From the NCBI GenBank assembly GCA_905250025.1, contig CAJNOJ010000395.1:1-64000 (forward strand): DNA of 64,000 bases, in the 5' to 3' direction. The position numbers were made by a program, and so were the translations under genes. Source of the DNA: Adineta ricciae. Its lineage: Eukaryota > Rotifera > Eurotatoria > Adinetida > Adinetidae. Below, in pieces: positions 32,649 to 44,846 of the stretch (positions are counted from its first letter, which is position 1; each line of letters opens with the position of its first letter). The notes beneath the pieces were generated by a model. The model was not told the origin of the DNA, made no database searches, and saw only the letters and a list, made by a program, of their open reading frames with translations.

Positions 32649-34667
32649 ATGAAGTGTTTGATATTTTTTATTCTCTTCTTGCATGCGGTAATTGCTTCAC
32701 CTCGGTTAAATCTTTATCGTACTGATGATACATATCTTCAACATCATTGTCTGTATTTCGATCAGAGTGAAGATCAATGGTCTCGTGACATCGTTCCGTA
32801 TTGTTTGAGTGAACTGACTTCAACTTGGCAGATTGAACAGACAAGCTATCATTCAATTTCCACGTTCAACGAACTCAAACAAAGAAACATTACCAGTCAA
32901 CAACTGTATCAATGGTCCGCGCCGATTGATGTCATTGAACGTTATCAACTGTATCTAAACGATGGGAATGTTCATATTATACTCAGCACAGAAGTGTTTT
33001 ATAATTGTACGTCGCCCTCATTTGGTCCCTTTTGCCAATATCAATTGGAAAACTATGATCCCAGATGGACATTAAACGAGTTTCTTCGTTTGCATTATCA
33101 TTCACATTCGAAAGCAGCGGCATCCTCAACATGCTACACTCATTTGCTTTGCAACCGCGGTCTGCAATCGATCTGTCTCGATTGGAGTGAAGTATGTGAC
33201 GGAAAAGTTGATTGTGACAATGGAAGTGACGAAGAAAACTGTTCACCATTGATCAATAATCGATGCAAGGAAGGCGAATTTCGATGTAATAATGGACAAT
33301 GTATACCCTTGAGATTTACTACAGATGGTAACAGTTATGAATGTCTTGATCGATCTGATTCTCTTCTACGAAGTTCCGTTTCGAATGAAAATCATGCACC
33401 GACTATTGCAAATGAAGATATCATTTGCCCATGGCATGAACGTGATACGAGTCGATTTCTACATCCTTTAACGAGTTCATGTCAATATTCACGTTATGAA
33501 AAGATCGAAGAGGCAATACATAGCGAGAGACCCGATTTTCTCGGCCCTGATTGCTTTCTCGCTATTCGTTGTCACTTCAAATTTCCTCCCTACAACCGAA
33601 CATTGTGTTCATATATGTGTCGAAATAACGGATGCATTGAACTTATGAAGACTACGTGTCCGGGTACTTTCTTTTATCCACCCACCCCGGTCGCTTTTGG
33701 TCACATTTATTTTGCTTATTCCATCGAATATACAATCAATTCGACAAACATGAGAGAAGTTCCACCTGAATACATTTGTTACGATCACAAAAAATGTGAT
33801 GAATTTGGTTTGAATGCTACTTTATTACCACTTGAACGAATGACATGCCGTCGTCCAGACGATTTTCCAGTAAAAGTACATTTTAACGGTGACGACTGGT
33901 ATTCAAGTTATGTGGAACAAATATATCGACTACTCGGTCATTGCAATCCATTATTGAATAGCAACTCTAATTGTAACGGTCCATTCATGTATCGATGTAT
34001 AAATTCGTCGAAATGTATACCTAAATTCTACATAGGCGACGGTATTCGAGATTGTGATTATGCGGATGACGAAGAACAAGATACAGTTAATACAGCATGT
34101 ACTATGGACGACAATAAGGACGTATTTTTCGCATGTCGAACGAAAGATAAATGTATTCATCGAAGTCGAATCGAAAATGGATTTTGCGATTGTGGCTTTG
34201 ATGAAGAACACTTCTGTGATGATGAAGATTTAAAAGCCAATCAAAAGAGATCAGAAATTCAATTTTCTACCATATGTGATCGATCACTTGATCTCGCTCC
34301 TATTTCAATCAATGGACAGATTCATACAGACGAAACGGATTGTACTCAGTGGGTCTGTAATAATACACATACTCGGTGTGATGGTTTTTGGAGCTGTTTG
34401 AATGGCGCTGATGAAGTCGATTGTAATCCATCGGCACTTATTCCATGTCCACCACATCATCATCTATGCATTTCGTCACGTACACATCAGTTGCTATGTT
34501 TACCTCTCGAAAAAGCAAACGATGGTAACCTTGATTGTGTTGGTGGTATGGACGAACCGTTACTTTGTCCAATTAGAAATCGTTATCGAGAATCAAGAAA
34601 ATTCTATTGTCAAAATGGCGGTGGCAGCGTCTGTTTACCATGGAACGCTATCTGCGATGGAATAAAG
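32649..34667 (+). CDS. LDLa-repeat receptor, 3'-truncated (haplotype 2)
   Basis: Starts at ATG 32649 with a signal peptide (M-K-C-L-I-F-F-I-L-F-L). The seven LDL-receptor class A-like cysteine modules of the intact allele begin here too, for example C-D-G-K-V-D-C-D-N-G-S-D-E-E-N-C. The copy breaks off at the N at 34668 within the last such module (A-I-C-D-G-I-K). Nothing suggests a natural end, since the intact allele at 38582-42214 continues for about 540 more residues. Extracellular calcium-dependent ligand binding is expected. Confidence 0.85.
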
Positions 34668-34700
34668 NGGGGGGGGGGGGAGGGGGGGGGGGGGGGGGGG
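34668..34700. other. assembly join with poly-G tract
   Basis: One N is followed by 31 G's interrupted by a single A. It starts in the middle of a conserved codon run and is absent from the allele. This looks like a low-quality contig end rather than genomic sequence. Confidence 0.85.
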
Positions 34701-34899
34701 TCCAATGATTCCTGGGTATAAAACTTACACTCACTTATTTTTCTTCAAAAAATATATGTGAGTTCCACAAAATACTAATGACAACCACGACCGATCCCAA
34801 CGGGCGTAAAAACCCATGAGACGTTATTATTATTATTTGGGAACGAGATTAAAATAGCTGAGATTCTTATATCTTTTTCAGATCATCATTGCTATCAAT
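34701..34899. other. haplotype 1 sequence upstream of ART-LRR
   Basis: From about 34860 it is homologous to the promoter side of 28965. The sequence before that has no counterpart in haplotype 2. It contains TGTGAGTTCCACA (about 34755-34767), the reverse complement of TGTGGAACTCACA in the candidate insertion at about 20308-20320, and a short (TTA)n run. It may be the far side of the same insertion. Confidence 0.4.
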
Positions 34900-37800
34900 A
34901 TGGCAACTAGAAGCGACATTGATCAATCAATAGAAACCAGACGGTTTTTGGATGTGACTGAGGAATTACTTGAAATACTTCCACCTATCGAAAAGTTAGA
35001 ATATACATCAACTTTCTCACTCGATCAAGCTATCGTCTCACTGGAAGCAGTCGTACCTGATATCAAACTAATGCTCGAAACGGTTCAAAGCTTTCATAGC
35101 GAACCAGAGGATACCTTTAGCCGAGATGAATCTAATTCTATTTGGTTGTATATACTGGAATGGGAACCTTTTCAGATGTCCATATCCAACCTTTTAAACG
35201 AAACGCTTCGTTGCAAAGATAGACGAAAATTGGAACCTTGGCTTCCTTTTCTACGACTTTTCCTTAACGCTTTCTCGCGTCTGCCATCAGCCAACTTCAC
35301 CATTTATCGAGGTGCAAATATGGATTTGTCTGCTAAATATTGCGTAGGAGAAAAAATTACCTGGTGGGGATTTTCTTCATGCATAAACAAGACCAATCAA
35401 TTGGAGAGAAAATTGAGTCTGAACAAAAGTGGTAAAAGAACACTATTTAGCATCAATTCCTTTTCGGCAAGAGATATTCGTCGATTTTCAATGCAGGAGA
35501 ATAATGAACAAGTTTTGCTGCCTCCGGCTAGTCAATTTCTTGTTATCAATTCGTTCGACAAAGGTAGAGGATTTCATATGATAGAATTGAAAGAAATCCA
35601 ATCAGAATATGACATAATGGCTCGATTGAGATTACCGACAAATACTACATTCGATGATACTCCGTTTGAGCCGATTTCAGTTGTATCATTGTCTAAAAAG
35701 CGACTTCCAGCTGCACTACCTAATCTACGTCTAGAAGAACGTCTCTCGGAATATTACGCTCAGAATCCTAAAGTTGACTTGAAATCAATGCAGTTATTTG
35801 ATTCCGATATGGACGTCGTCGCCAGTGAATTTATTGCTAACAAACAATGCTTCGAATTGAATTTATCCGGCAATCGAATCACGCCTCATGGCATTTCTAT
35901 ACTTGCTCATGCACTGCGAGGAAATAAAGTAAGCAATATTATTTTTAGGCACTATAATTTTCTACTCCGCTAAACTCACTACAACGATCCTTCATAATAC
36001 AGTGCGTGTACCATGCAATTTTCGAAGGCTCATCCCGTTTTGTGATACTTGTACTAGTTTTTATCTTATTAACCGCCGGTTATCCTAATAGACATTGGCT
36101 ACACTCAATCTTTCCGTGAATCAAACGGGAGACGTGGGTGTGAAATTATTGACCAAAGAACTACGAACAAATACGGTATGTTAATATATCTGTGCTTATA
36201 TACACGAGTGTTGTATGCTTTTCCTTCTTGGTTCGAATAGTCACTAACCACATTGAATCTTTCTTGGAATTACATAGGTTCTAAGGGCGGTGACTCATTG
36301 GGTAAATTACTACGAACAAATACGGTGGGATAATATAATATTTGAATAAACGCATGCACTTTCTTTCTCTTGCTCCATCCAAATAGACACTTAATACCCT
36401 TGACATCTCTCGAAACGAAATAGGAAACACTATATCTACACTATTCATTGAAGCACTACAAATAAATACGGTGGGATAATCACATTTGCGTTTAAAGTTA
36501 TATATCTATGGACTACTCTTCTCTTCATTTAAGCAGACACTAACCATTCTCAATCTCGCCTGGAATGAGATAGGAGATGCAGGAACAAAGTTACTCGCGA
36601 AAGTACTACGAAACAACATGGTAAGATAACCATCCTTATATTGATGCATGCATGTATCCTATTACTCTCTTTCTTCATCCAAACAGACATTGAGCACACT
36701 CGATATCTCTCGGAATGAAATAGGAAACATGGGAATAGAGTCACTCGCTGAAGCACTCAAAGTGAACACAGTAAGAAATCAACCTCTTCACTCATGTATA
36801 TGATACATTTTCCCTTCCTTCACATTTAAACAGACATTGACTGCCCTCGATCTCTCCCGCAATGAAATAGAAAATGCAGGAATCTCGTCTCTAGTTAAAG
36901 CACTAGAAAGAAACACGGTGAGGCGATACTAGTTGATATATATATACACAACAAGTATTGTTGTCGTTCTGTGTCTATTTAAGACACTGACTACACTTAA
37001 TCTCTCTTGGAATCATATAGGGCCTACAGGTGGTACATCAATCTCTGAACTGTTATTAACAAACATGGTGAGACAACAACACTACTATTCAAGCATATAT
37101 TGTTCTTCTCTTTATTCAATGAAATAGACACTGGTTACACTCGATCTCTCCTGGAATTGTCTAGAACCCGAGGGGACCAAAATACTTGCTGAAGCACTAC
37201 GAACTAATACGGTAAGACAATAATGTATGCATTTATTCAGCTACTTTTCTACTCCTTGATCATCTCAAAAGACATTAACTACACTCAACCTTTCTTGGAA
37301 TGGAATAAAAGCTGCCGGCGCCAAATCGATAGCTGAATCACTACTAATAAACAAAGTACGACTGAGACAGTTAGATCTCGTTTGTATCATGCCCATCTTT
37401 GCCCTTGTGAAAATAGGCACTGACTACACTGGATCTTTCATGGAATTACATAGAATCCGTTGGAGTTAAAACACTGGCTGAGGCACTGAAAACAAACACA
37501 GTAAGATAGAGTGAAAATATGAGTGTTTACGTAACGAATATCTTTCTCCACTCACGATTATAACAGGTACTGACTACATTCAATCTTTCTTGGAACGGAA
37601 TCGGACCCATAGGAGCTAGATCACTCAGCGAAGCATTACGAACAAACACAGTAAAATCAAAATACATTGTGTTCATGCTCATAATACTCGTTTCTGTTTT
37701 AATTGATATAGACACTGTCTGTACTCGATATTTCTCGAAATGGAATTGGAGACATCGGAGCCGACTCATTCGAGAAAGCACTACGAATAAACAATGTGAG

Positions 37801-38077
37801 ATAAAAGTATATGCTATTATAGAACTTTCACTCTTCTTCTTCATAGACACTGGCCATGTTGGATGTCTCGTACAATGAGATCGGAATCACGGGTGCGAAG
37901 TCATTCAGTGAAGCATTACGAAGAAACGCAGTGAGTTCATGATATTCCTAGTCATACAGTTAGTATATTCTGCTCTTTATTTATCAGACTATCAAGTGGT
38001 TAAAATTGGGTGGAAATAAAATGGGAATGATTGGTGAAGAGTTACTGGCATCGGCATGCGATAGAGTGGAATTATAG
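34900..38077 (+). CDS. ART-like domain fused to 14 NLR-type leucine-rich repeats (haplotype 1)
   Basis: Allele of 28965-32152 with the same plan: a 1029-bp first exon (34900-35928), thirteen 84-bp single-LRR exons beginning at 36092-36175, and a 90-bp last exon (37988-38077). The reading frame is open throughout, for 736 residues. The ART motifs are as in the other copy (I-Y-R-G, G-F-S-S-C, N-E-Q-V-L-L-P-P). Differences are substitutions only, spread over both the ART part (for example V-P-H/F-Q, G/A in P-P-G-S) and the LRRs. Conservation of every splice site argues that the gene is functional. Confidence 0.87.
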
Positions 38078-38581
38078 ATTGACTCACGTTATGAAAGGCA
38101 CTATCATAGGTGGAAAATATTTCTGATTTGATATGAAGAAAATTGTTGTCTTAGTGAAAGTTAAAGAGCTGCGAGAAATCAGACACATTCGATGATTGGA
38201 ATTATTTGTTTATTGATAATACATTTATTTAATCATTGTTTTGAGATTGAAGAAAGTCAAAAAACGACCATTTGCGCAGTTTTACCTCCACGAAACATAA
38301 TCGCCAAAAAAATATTGACTTCATCGCGGCAAAGTGATCTTTTGTACACAAAGATCAATCTTCCTGAGACGAATATTAAATCAGAATCAAAATATTTATT
38401 CGAGATATACAAGGTGAGAATATATACATATACTTAACTGGACTTCGAACCGAAAAACTCTTGTTATTCAATACCGAACAAATTGATTAAGATAAAATGA
38501 ATCGCATATAGATTTTTCACCTCCATATATATATATATATATATATATTCGCTTGTTTTGAAGTTTTGCTTACCAAGAGAT
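38078..38581. other. intergenic with (TA)n tract
   Basis: Collinear with 32153-32648. A (TA)n microsatellite of about 24 bp lies near 38525-38549, just before the receptor start; the other haplotype has only a short run there. Confidence 0.55.
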
Positions 38582-41500
38582 ATGAAGCGTTTGATATTTG
38601 TTATCCTCTTCTTGCATTCGGTGATTGCTTCACCTCGATTAAATCTTTATCGTACTGATGATGCATATCTACAACATCATTGCCTATATTTCGATCAGAG
38701 TAAAGATCAATGGTCTCGTGACATCATTCCGTATTGTCTGAGTGAACCGACATCAACTTGGCAGATTGAACAGACAAGCTATCATTCAATATCCACGTTC
38801 AACGAACTCAAACAAAGAAACATTACAAGTCAACAACTGTATCAATGGTCCGCACCGATTGATGTCATTGAACGCTATCAACTGTATCTAAACGATGGGG
38901 ATGTTTATATTATACTCAGCTCAGAAGTGTTTTATAATTGTACGTCGCCCTCATTTGGTCCCTTTTGCCAATATCAATTGGAAAACTATGATCCCAGATT
39001 GACATTAAACGAGTTTCTTCGTTTGCATTATCATTCACGTTCGAAAGCAGCGGCATCCTCAACATGCTACACTCATTTGCTTTGCAACCGCGGTCTGCAA
39101 TCGATCTGTCTCGATTGGAGTGAAGTGTGTGACGGAAAAGTTGATTGTGAAAATGGAAGTGACGAAGAAAACTGTTCACCATTGATCAATAATCGATGCA
39201 AAGAAGGCGAATTTCGATGTAACAATGGACAATGTATCCCATTGAGATTTACTACAGATAGTAACAGTTATGAATGTCTTGATCGATCTGATTCTGTTCT
39301 ACGAAGTTCCGTCTCGAATGAAAATCATGCACCGACTATTACAAATGAAGATATCATTTGCCCATGGCATGAACGCGATACGAGTCAATTTTTACATCCT
39401 TTAACGAGCTCATGTCAATATTCACGTTATGAAAAGATTGACAACGCAATACATAGCGAGGAACCAGGTTTTCTCAACTCTGATTGCTTTCTCGCAATTC
39501 GTTGTCACTTCAAATTTTCTCCCTACAACCGAACATTGTGTTCAGGTATGTGTCGAAATAACGGATGTATTGAACTTATAAACACTATGTGTCCGGGTAT
39601 TTTCTTCTATCCAACTACCCCAGTCGCTTTTGGTCACGTTTATTTTGCTTATTCAATCGAATACACAATCAATTCGACAAGCATGAGAGAAGTTCCGCCT
39701 GAATACATTTGTTACGATCACAAAAAATGCGGCGAATTTGGTTCAAATGCTACTTTACTACCATTTGAACGAATGGCATGTCGTCGTCCAGAAGATTTTC
39801 CAATAAGAGTACATTTTAACGGTGACGACTGGTATTCAAGTTATGTGGAGCAAATATATCGACTACTCGGTCATTGCAATCCATTATTGAACAGCAACTC
39901 TAATTGTAACGGCCCATTCATGTATCAATGTATAAATTCGTCGAAATGTATACCCAAATTCTACATAGGCGACGGTATTCGAGATTGTGATTACGCAGAT
40001 GACGAAGAGCAAGATACAGTCAATAAAGCATGTATTATGGACGACAACAATGGTGTGTTTTTCCAATGTCGAACAAAAAGTAAATGTATTCATCGAAGTC
40101 GAATCGAAAATGGATTTTGCGATTGTGGATATGATGAAGATGGCTTCTGTGATGATGAAGATTTAAAATCCAATCAAAAGAGATCAGAAATTCAATTTTC
40201 TACCATATGTGATCGATCACTTGATCTCACACCTGTTTCAATCAATGGACAGATTCATACAGACGAAACGGATTGTGCGCAGTGGGTGTGTAATAATACA
40301 TATACTCGGTGTGATGGTTTTTGGAGCTGTTTGAATGGTGCTGATGAAGTCGATTGTAATCCATCGGCACTTATTCCATGTCCACCACATCATCATCTAT
40401 GCATTTCGTCACGTACACATCAGTTGCTATGTTTACCTCTCGAAAAAGCAAACGATGATAACCTTGACTGTGTTGGTGGTATGGACGAACCGTTACTTTG
40501 TCCAATTAGAAATCGTTATCGAGAATCAAGAAAATTCTATTGTCAAAATGGTGGTGGCAGCATCTGTTTATCATGGAACGCTATCTGCGATGGAATAAAG
40601 AATTGTGAAAATGGGGATGATGAAGAGTTTTGCAATTCATCTATGATCGGAATCTTTGGAAACGCTGAAAAGCATTTCAAAACTGAGACGAAAACAAAGA
40701 GTGCCCAACGATTTTTAGGAGATGATTATTGCCATCGAGGTATTCCCGTACGAGTTATGTTGAACAGTCATCGAAACTTAACTGCAAGAACATGCCTTTG
40801 TCCTCCATCTTATTATGGGGATCGTTGTCAATATCAAAGTCAACGTGTTGCATTAACGATGGAAATCAGTGCACCGTTGGAATCTCGACGCACATTATTT
40901 GTATTGCTTATTTCATTAATTGATGATAGTGATGAATCTATTGTTCATTCATACGAAAAAATGACTTATTTACCGGTGCAAGACGAATTTGTCAAATACA
41001 ATCGTTATTTACTTTATGCAAGTCAACCTAAAGATACTCGAAAACGTTACTCGATACAGATTAAGATCTATGAAATGTATTCATTACTGTATCGAGGAAG
41101 TATGCTCGTACCGTTGCAATTTCCATTCTTGCCCGTAGAACGTGTGGCCATCCAAGTAAATATTCCGTCTTTATATGACATCAATCAACAGCATACGAAT
41201 AATCAATGTATTTATGGGCAATACTTTCAATACTCAGGTAACTCACAAACGAAAGGTTTTTGCGAATGTAACCCTGGTTGGACTGGAAAGTATTGTCATA
41301 TTCCATACACATGCACATGTTCGCTAGATTCCATATGTGCTGGTATTGATGCTAACAATCGATCGATTTGTGTATGCCGCAATGATAGATTTGGCTCTGA
41401 ATGCTTATTAACAAATACTGCATGTCAGAGGAATCCATGCTTGAATGGTGGTGTCTGTATATCGTCTGAAGAATATATCACATCTCGTTCAGCATATGTA

Positions 41501-42214
41501 TGCATCTGTAAAAAGGGATACAATGGAAAACACTGTGAAGAAGCAGATAGTAAAGTAACTGTCCTGTTTCCTAATAACTTCGAGCTGTCTGTACAATCTT
41601 CAGTTATGTTTCACTTTATCAATTTTGTTAATCGTAATTTACACGTTCATCATAAAAGTCCAGCACAGTTGTGCAACAACACCATGGCAGTTACGAATTA
41701 CTGGTCACATCCATTCAATACAGTTTTCATTCAACTGTCAACAAGTGAATATTATTTCATTTTAAATGAACAGATGGATTCTCCATCTACGCTGGTTCGA
41801 CAGTTGAGTCTGACGAATCGTTGTCCTTCTATAACCGAAATATTTCCTTCCACTATCATCGAAATGCCTCGTATTCAACGTATTAAACATTATCATGTAC
41901 CATGTTGGAATCGAACAGCAAACATCTCATGTTTCTATGACGAGAGTTTTATGTGTTTATGTGGAAACCTAGCTGAACAACGTTTAGCAAATTGTTTTGA
42001 TTTTAATCATCGAATGAAAATTAACGATTTAGCTCTACATCACAATCAAATTCCAATTCATTGTGAATCAGACTCTGTATTCAGTACAACAACTTCAACT
42101 ACACGGTCGACAACCACAACAAGAGATAATGGCGCGTATTCTATTTATACTTGCCAATCTCTTCTATACTTTTTTATTTCAATATTTTACTATCATATCC
42201 TTTATATACAGTAA
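38582..42214 (+). CDS. secreted/membrane LDLa-EGF receptor, complete (haplotype 1)
   Basis: A 1210-residue single-exon ORF from ATG 38582; the in-frame TTG at 38558 is not needed. It has a signal peptide (1-17), then seven LDL-receptor class A-like modules between about residues 150 and 690. Several keep the calcium cage pattern, for example C-D-G-K-V-D-C-E-N-G-S-D-E-E-N-C and C-D-G-I-K-N-C-E-N-G-D-D-E-E-F-C. Next come a spacer, EGF-like modules (about 860-990; C-E-C-N-P-G-W-T-G-K-Y-C, C-I-C-K-K-G-Y-N-G-K-H-C), another extracellular region, a Thr/Ser-rich stalk (T-T-S-T-T-R-S-T-T-T-T-R) and a short hydrophobic C-terminus that may be an anchor. An alternative 3' end through an unseen intron is possible, since a second hydrophobic frame overlaps the tail. 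Ligand unknown. Confidence 0.85.
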   Translation: MKRLIFVILFLHSVIASPRLNLYRTDDAYLQHHCLYFDQSKDQWSRDIIPYCLSEPTSTWQIEQTSYHSISTFNELKQRNITSQQLYQWSAPIDVIERYQLYLNDGDVYIILSSEVFYNCTSPSFGPFCQYQLENYDPRLTLNEFLRLHYHSRSKAAASSTCYTHLLCNRGLQSICLDWSEVCDGKVDCENGSDEENCSPLINNRCKEGEFRCNNGQCIPLRFTTDSNSYECLDRSDSVLRSSVSNENHAPTITNEDIICPWHERDTSQFLHPLTSSCQYSRYEKIDNAIHSEEPGFLNSDCFLAIRCHFKFSPYNRTLCSGMCRNNGCIELINTMCPGIFFYPTTPVAFGHVYFAYSIEYTINSTSMREVPPEYICYDHKKCGEFGSNATLLPFERMACRRPEDFPIRVHFNGDDWYSSYVEQIYRLLGHCNPLLNSNSNCNGPFMYQCINSSKCIPKFYIGDGIRDCDYADDEEQDTVNKACIMDDNNGVFFQCRTKSKCIHRSRIENGFCDCGYDEDGFCDDEDLKSNQKRSEIQFSTICDRSLDLTPVSINGQIHTDETDCAQWVCNNTYTRCDGFWSCLNGADEVDCNPSALIPCPPHHHLCISSRTHQLLCLPLEKANDDNLDCVGGMDEPLLCPIRNRYRESRKFYCQNGGGSICLSWNAICDGIKNCENGDDEEFCNSSMIGIFGNAEKHFKTETKTKSAQRFLGDDYCHRGIPVRVMLNSHRNLTARTCLCPPSYYGDRCQYQSQRVALTMEISAPLESRRTLFVLLISLIDDSDESIVHSYEKMTYLPVQDEFVKYNRYLLYASQPKDTRKRYSIQIKIYEMYSLLYRGSMLVPLQFPFLPVERVAIQVNIPSLYDINQQHTNNQCIYGQYFQYSGNSQTKGFCECNPGWTGKYCHIPYTCTCSLDSICAGIDANNRSICVCRNDRFGSECLLTNTACQRNPCLNGGVCISSEEYITSRSAYVCICKKGYNGKHCEEADSKVTVLFPNNFELSVQSSVMFHFINFVNRNLHVHHKSPAQLCNNTMAVTNYWSHPFNTVFIQLSTSEYYFILNEQMDSPSTLVRQLSLTNRCPSITEIFPSTIIEMPRIQRIKHYHVPCWNRTANISCFYDESFMCLCGNLAEQRLANCFDFNHRMKINDLALHHNQIPIHCESDSVFSTTTSTTRSTTTTRDNGAYSIYTCQSLLYFFISIFYYHILYIQ

Positions 42215-42369
42215 ACTCTTTTTTCCCCTTATACTGACTTCGACTGACTGCTAGCGCAGCAATTCGTGCTTTATATTCTTCAAAATAAAATTATTTCTAC
42301 TATATTTTTATCTTATGTTCTCAAGTACAGATCGAACCAATGATGAGTTCTCTTCGGTTGTGCATAATC

Positions 42370-43460
42370 TTAAGCATCACACGGAGAAGCTAGGAGAATT
42401 CGAATGCTGTCTTTCTCATTGTCAATAATAATCAAGTCGTCCTTTTGATTTCGATTCAAATCGGCTACATTCATCAGTTGATAACATGTTCTGTTAGCCT
42501 TGGTATGAACTATGTCTGATTCAAAAGTTAAATAATGTCGATCGAAAACTCCAGCGTTTGTTTCGATAAAAACAGCTAGAAGCCCATTACAATGTAGGAT
42601 CGCTAAATCTTCAACCTCATCATTGTTAACATTAATAATCGCAGGCAGTGTCGGCTGTGAACCTGTTAAACATACAGTACGAGTAAATATCTTTTCTTTG
42701 TCACTAGTTGGATAAAGGAGAAGAACGTATAGAATATCCGATTCCGGAAAGAGACACACCAAATCACCAACTTCATCATAGTTAAATCTTCCTTGAATCA
42801 TTCTTGACGGATGTTCAAAATCCTCTGTGACGAACTGTGCGTTTATATTTGAAATAATCATCATATATTGGAGAATACCGAAATGTTCTAACGTTGACTG
42901 AACCATCAGTACTTATGTTTGCTGACCGAAATGTGTCTGTGATTCTTTTTGCTTGATAGACGCTAATATTAAAGAAGATGACAGTGCCACTGTCATATGA
43001 TTCGCCATCGTCGGCGTAACCAACAGCCAGATCATTCCACCCATCGCGATCTAAATCGCTGAGAGCAAGCGCTGTTGTGTGGTACGTAGTGTGTCATTAT
43101 TCAAATCTGCGGCTAGAACCTCTTGAAGACTAGATTCATCACCTGTATGCAAACTTCTGCTCGTTTCCAATATTCCATTTCGATATCCCACCATTGTCAT
43201 ACGACAAGTATCTAATTACAATACAGATCATGTTTAGTACCTTCTACGTTTACTTTCGTAACGTACTCGGCAAAACTGGTGTTAATTCAACAGCTGGCTG
43301 TTTACTGGTGACGATCGTAGAACGACTCGCTGATTGAAACATGTCTGCCTTTGTCGTCCGACTGACATCGAGCATAATCGACGCCGTAATTATTCCAATT
43401 ATAGTTGAGAAAATCAAGCAAGCCAGTAAGAGTCGACCACGACAGATTGCTTCTTTGAAA
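42370..43460 (-). pseudogene. FG-GAP/VCBS repeat membrane protein, broken (haplotype 1)
   Basis: An N-terminal exon (43267-43452) encodes a type II-like transmembrane anchor (L-L-L-A-C-L-I-F-S-T-I-I-G-I-I). A GT-AG intron leads to an exon from 43211 with V-G-Y-R-N-G. Later pieces carry FG-GAP-like repeats: S-D-L-D-R-D-G-W-N-D-L-A-V-G-Y, Q-G-R-F-N-Y-D-E-V-G-D-L-V, and N-V-N-N-D-E-V-E-D-L-A-I. These are in different frames, with breaks near 43085 and 42890, and far fewer repeats than the family normally has. Such proteins usually form beta-propellers on the cell surface. The only long open stretch is 42370-42906. No intact copy exists in the window. Confidence 0.6.
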
Positions 43461-44417
43461 TAAGAGAATTACTTACGCTGACTGTTGTTCGTCGGTAGAA
43501 ATTATATTGGACTAAATCATGTAAAACATGATCTATTGAAAGAAAAAAAAGTCAGATGTATCACATTATCTCAACTACTGATACTACTGTTGAAACTGTA
43601 ACTGTTCTCCTTCGACCTTTGTCGAGTTTAATTTGAGATATTTTACTTCTATTATCAATTATTCTGTACCATAACGCCGCAAAACATTTCACTATGAGAA
43701 ACACCCTCGTTCGGGTGTACATTCTCGATGGTAATCAACGAATGAAATGTTTTGTAACTATCGAGAAGCAAAGAATTGGTAAAGGAACGCATCAGCTATA
43801 ATCGGTTTAACTTTATTAAATCCTGCTAGTACGAAACCTATACATGCCCTATTTTAAAGACAAACTAGACTCGATTGGAGAAAAGAATCGATGCTCAAAC
43901 AGTCTATACGAAAAACCAGAAAGAGTTTCATGCAACGAATCATCGTGTGCCGAAAACAGTACATGTAATAATTTCGAACAATTCCATTAAATTCCACATG
44001 AGCATTCAAGTAAACACCCAGATGGTGTAATGAAGCGTTGCTAACTGGTTTGCATGATTGATTATTTGCAATGATTTCAATGTTTAGCCGAATTGACTAG
44101 GTGAGGGTGATGGACGGTCTTCTTCCTTCCTTTATTTGACTCTTCGGTGACTGACGGCATGTACATGTATATATGAGAGGCGAAGATAAAAGACGAGAAA
44201 GAATGTCACTCTATAGTGTGACGTCGCCCTAATAATTATAAAGTATCGAATCATTGGATGTCAGTTGAATGTAAACAACTTCGATGAATTCGTTACTGAT
44301 ACCATTAAGAAATAGGTTGATCTTGGGTTGTTTAGCAGGTGTGATGGATGGTGCATTGGCAATACGTATTTGAAGCGAAGAAGAACGGAAACTCTCTCTA
44401 TTCTATTTGAGCTTTCT
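43461..44417. other. intergenic, no gene seen
   Basis: About 950 bp, collinear with 50690-51700 in haplotype 2. Short ORFs carry no domain signal and are not conserved in frame between the two copies. Confidence 0.5.
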
Positions 44418-44846
44418 CTACGCTGATGAAAGTCGAGCAATTTTTAAGGACCAACACAAACAGGATGTATCAAATACTTTGCATTTGTACAGAGGCGCAC
44501 CAAGCTGTGCGGATAACTCTTGGATCTGATCATCTGATAGCTTGTGGTTTTGTTCAAATATCTCACGAAACTCAACACGTGCAGCGTAAGTGAAGATTTC
44601 AGTGGTCGGATCATACAAGACGATGTTATTTTTTGTGTCTCTGTCATGATGAGAACTAAGTGAATTGTCTAGATGAAACAATGTAGAGAGCCGCGACTTG
44701 ATTAACTTTGAAATTGAACATTTATTTTGAATAGTCATCAATGCAATAGTGTCATTTAAATCTATTTGTATGAGAACTATAATACGATCATTAGGACTAA
44801 TCAAACAATGAAAAAGTGTTGTGTTCTCCCAATTACCAACAATCAT
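44418..44846 (-). CDS. uncertain 142-residue ORF
   Basis: An open frame from ATG 44846 to 44418 with no recognised domain or leader. The haplotype 2 counterpart (about 51715-52090) has a +1 change near 51868 that breaks the frame, so either the gene is dying or the ORF is fortuitous. It may be the surviving 3' part of a larger lost gene. Confidence 0.3.
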   Translation of the reverse strand: MIVGNWENTTLFHCLISPNDRIIVLIQIDLNDTIALMTIQNKCSISKLIKSRLSTLFHLDNSLSSHHDRDTKNNIVLYDPTTEIFTYAARVEFREIFEQNHKLSDDQIQELSAQLGAPLYKCKVFDTSCLCWSLKIARLSSA

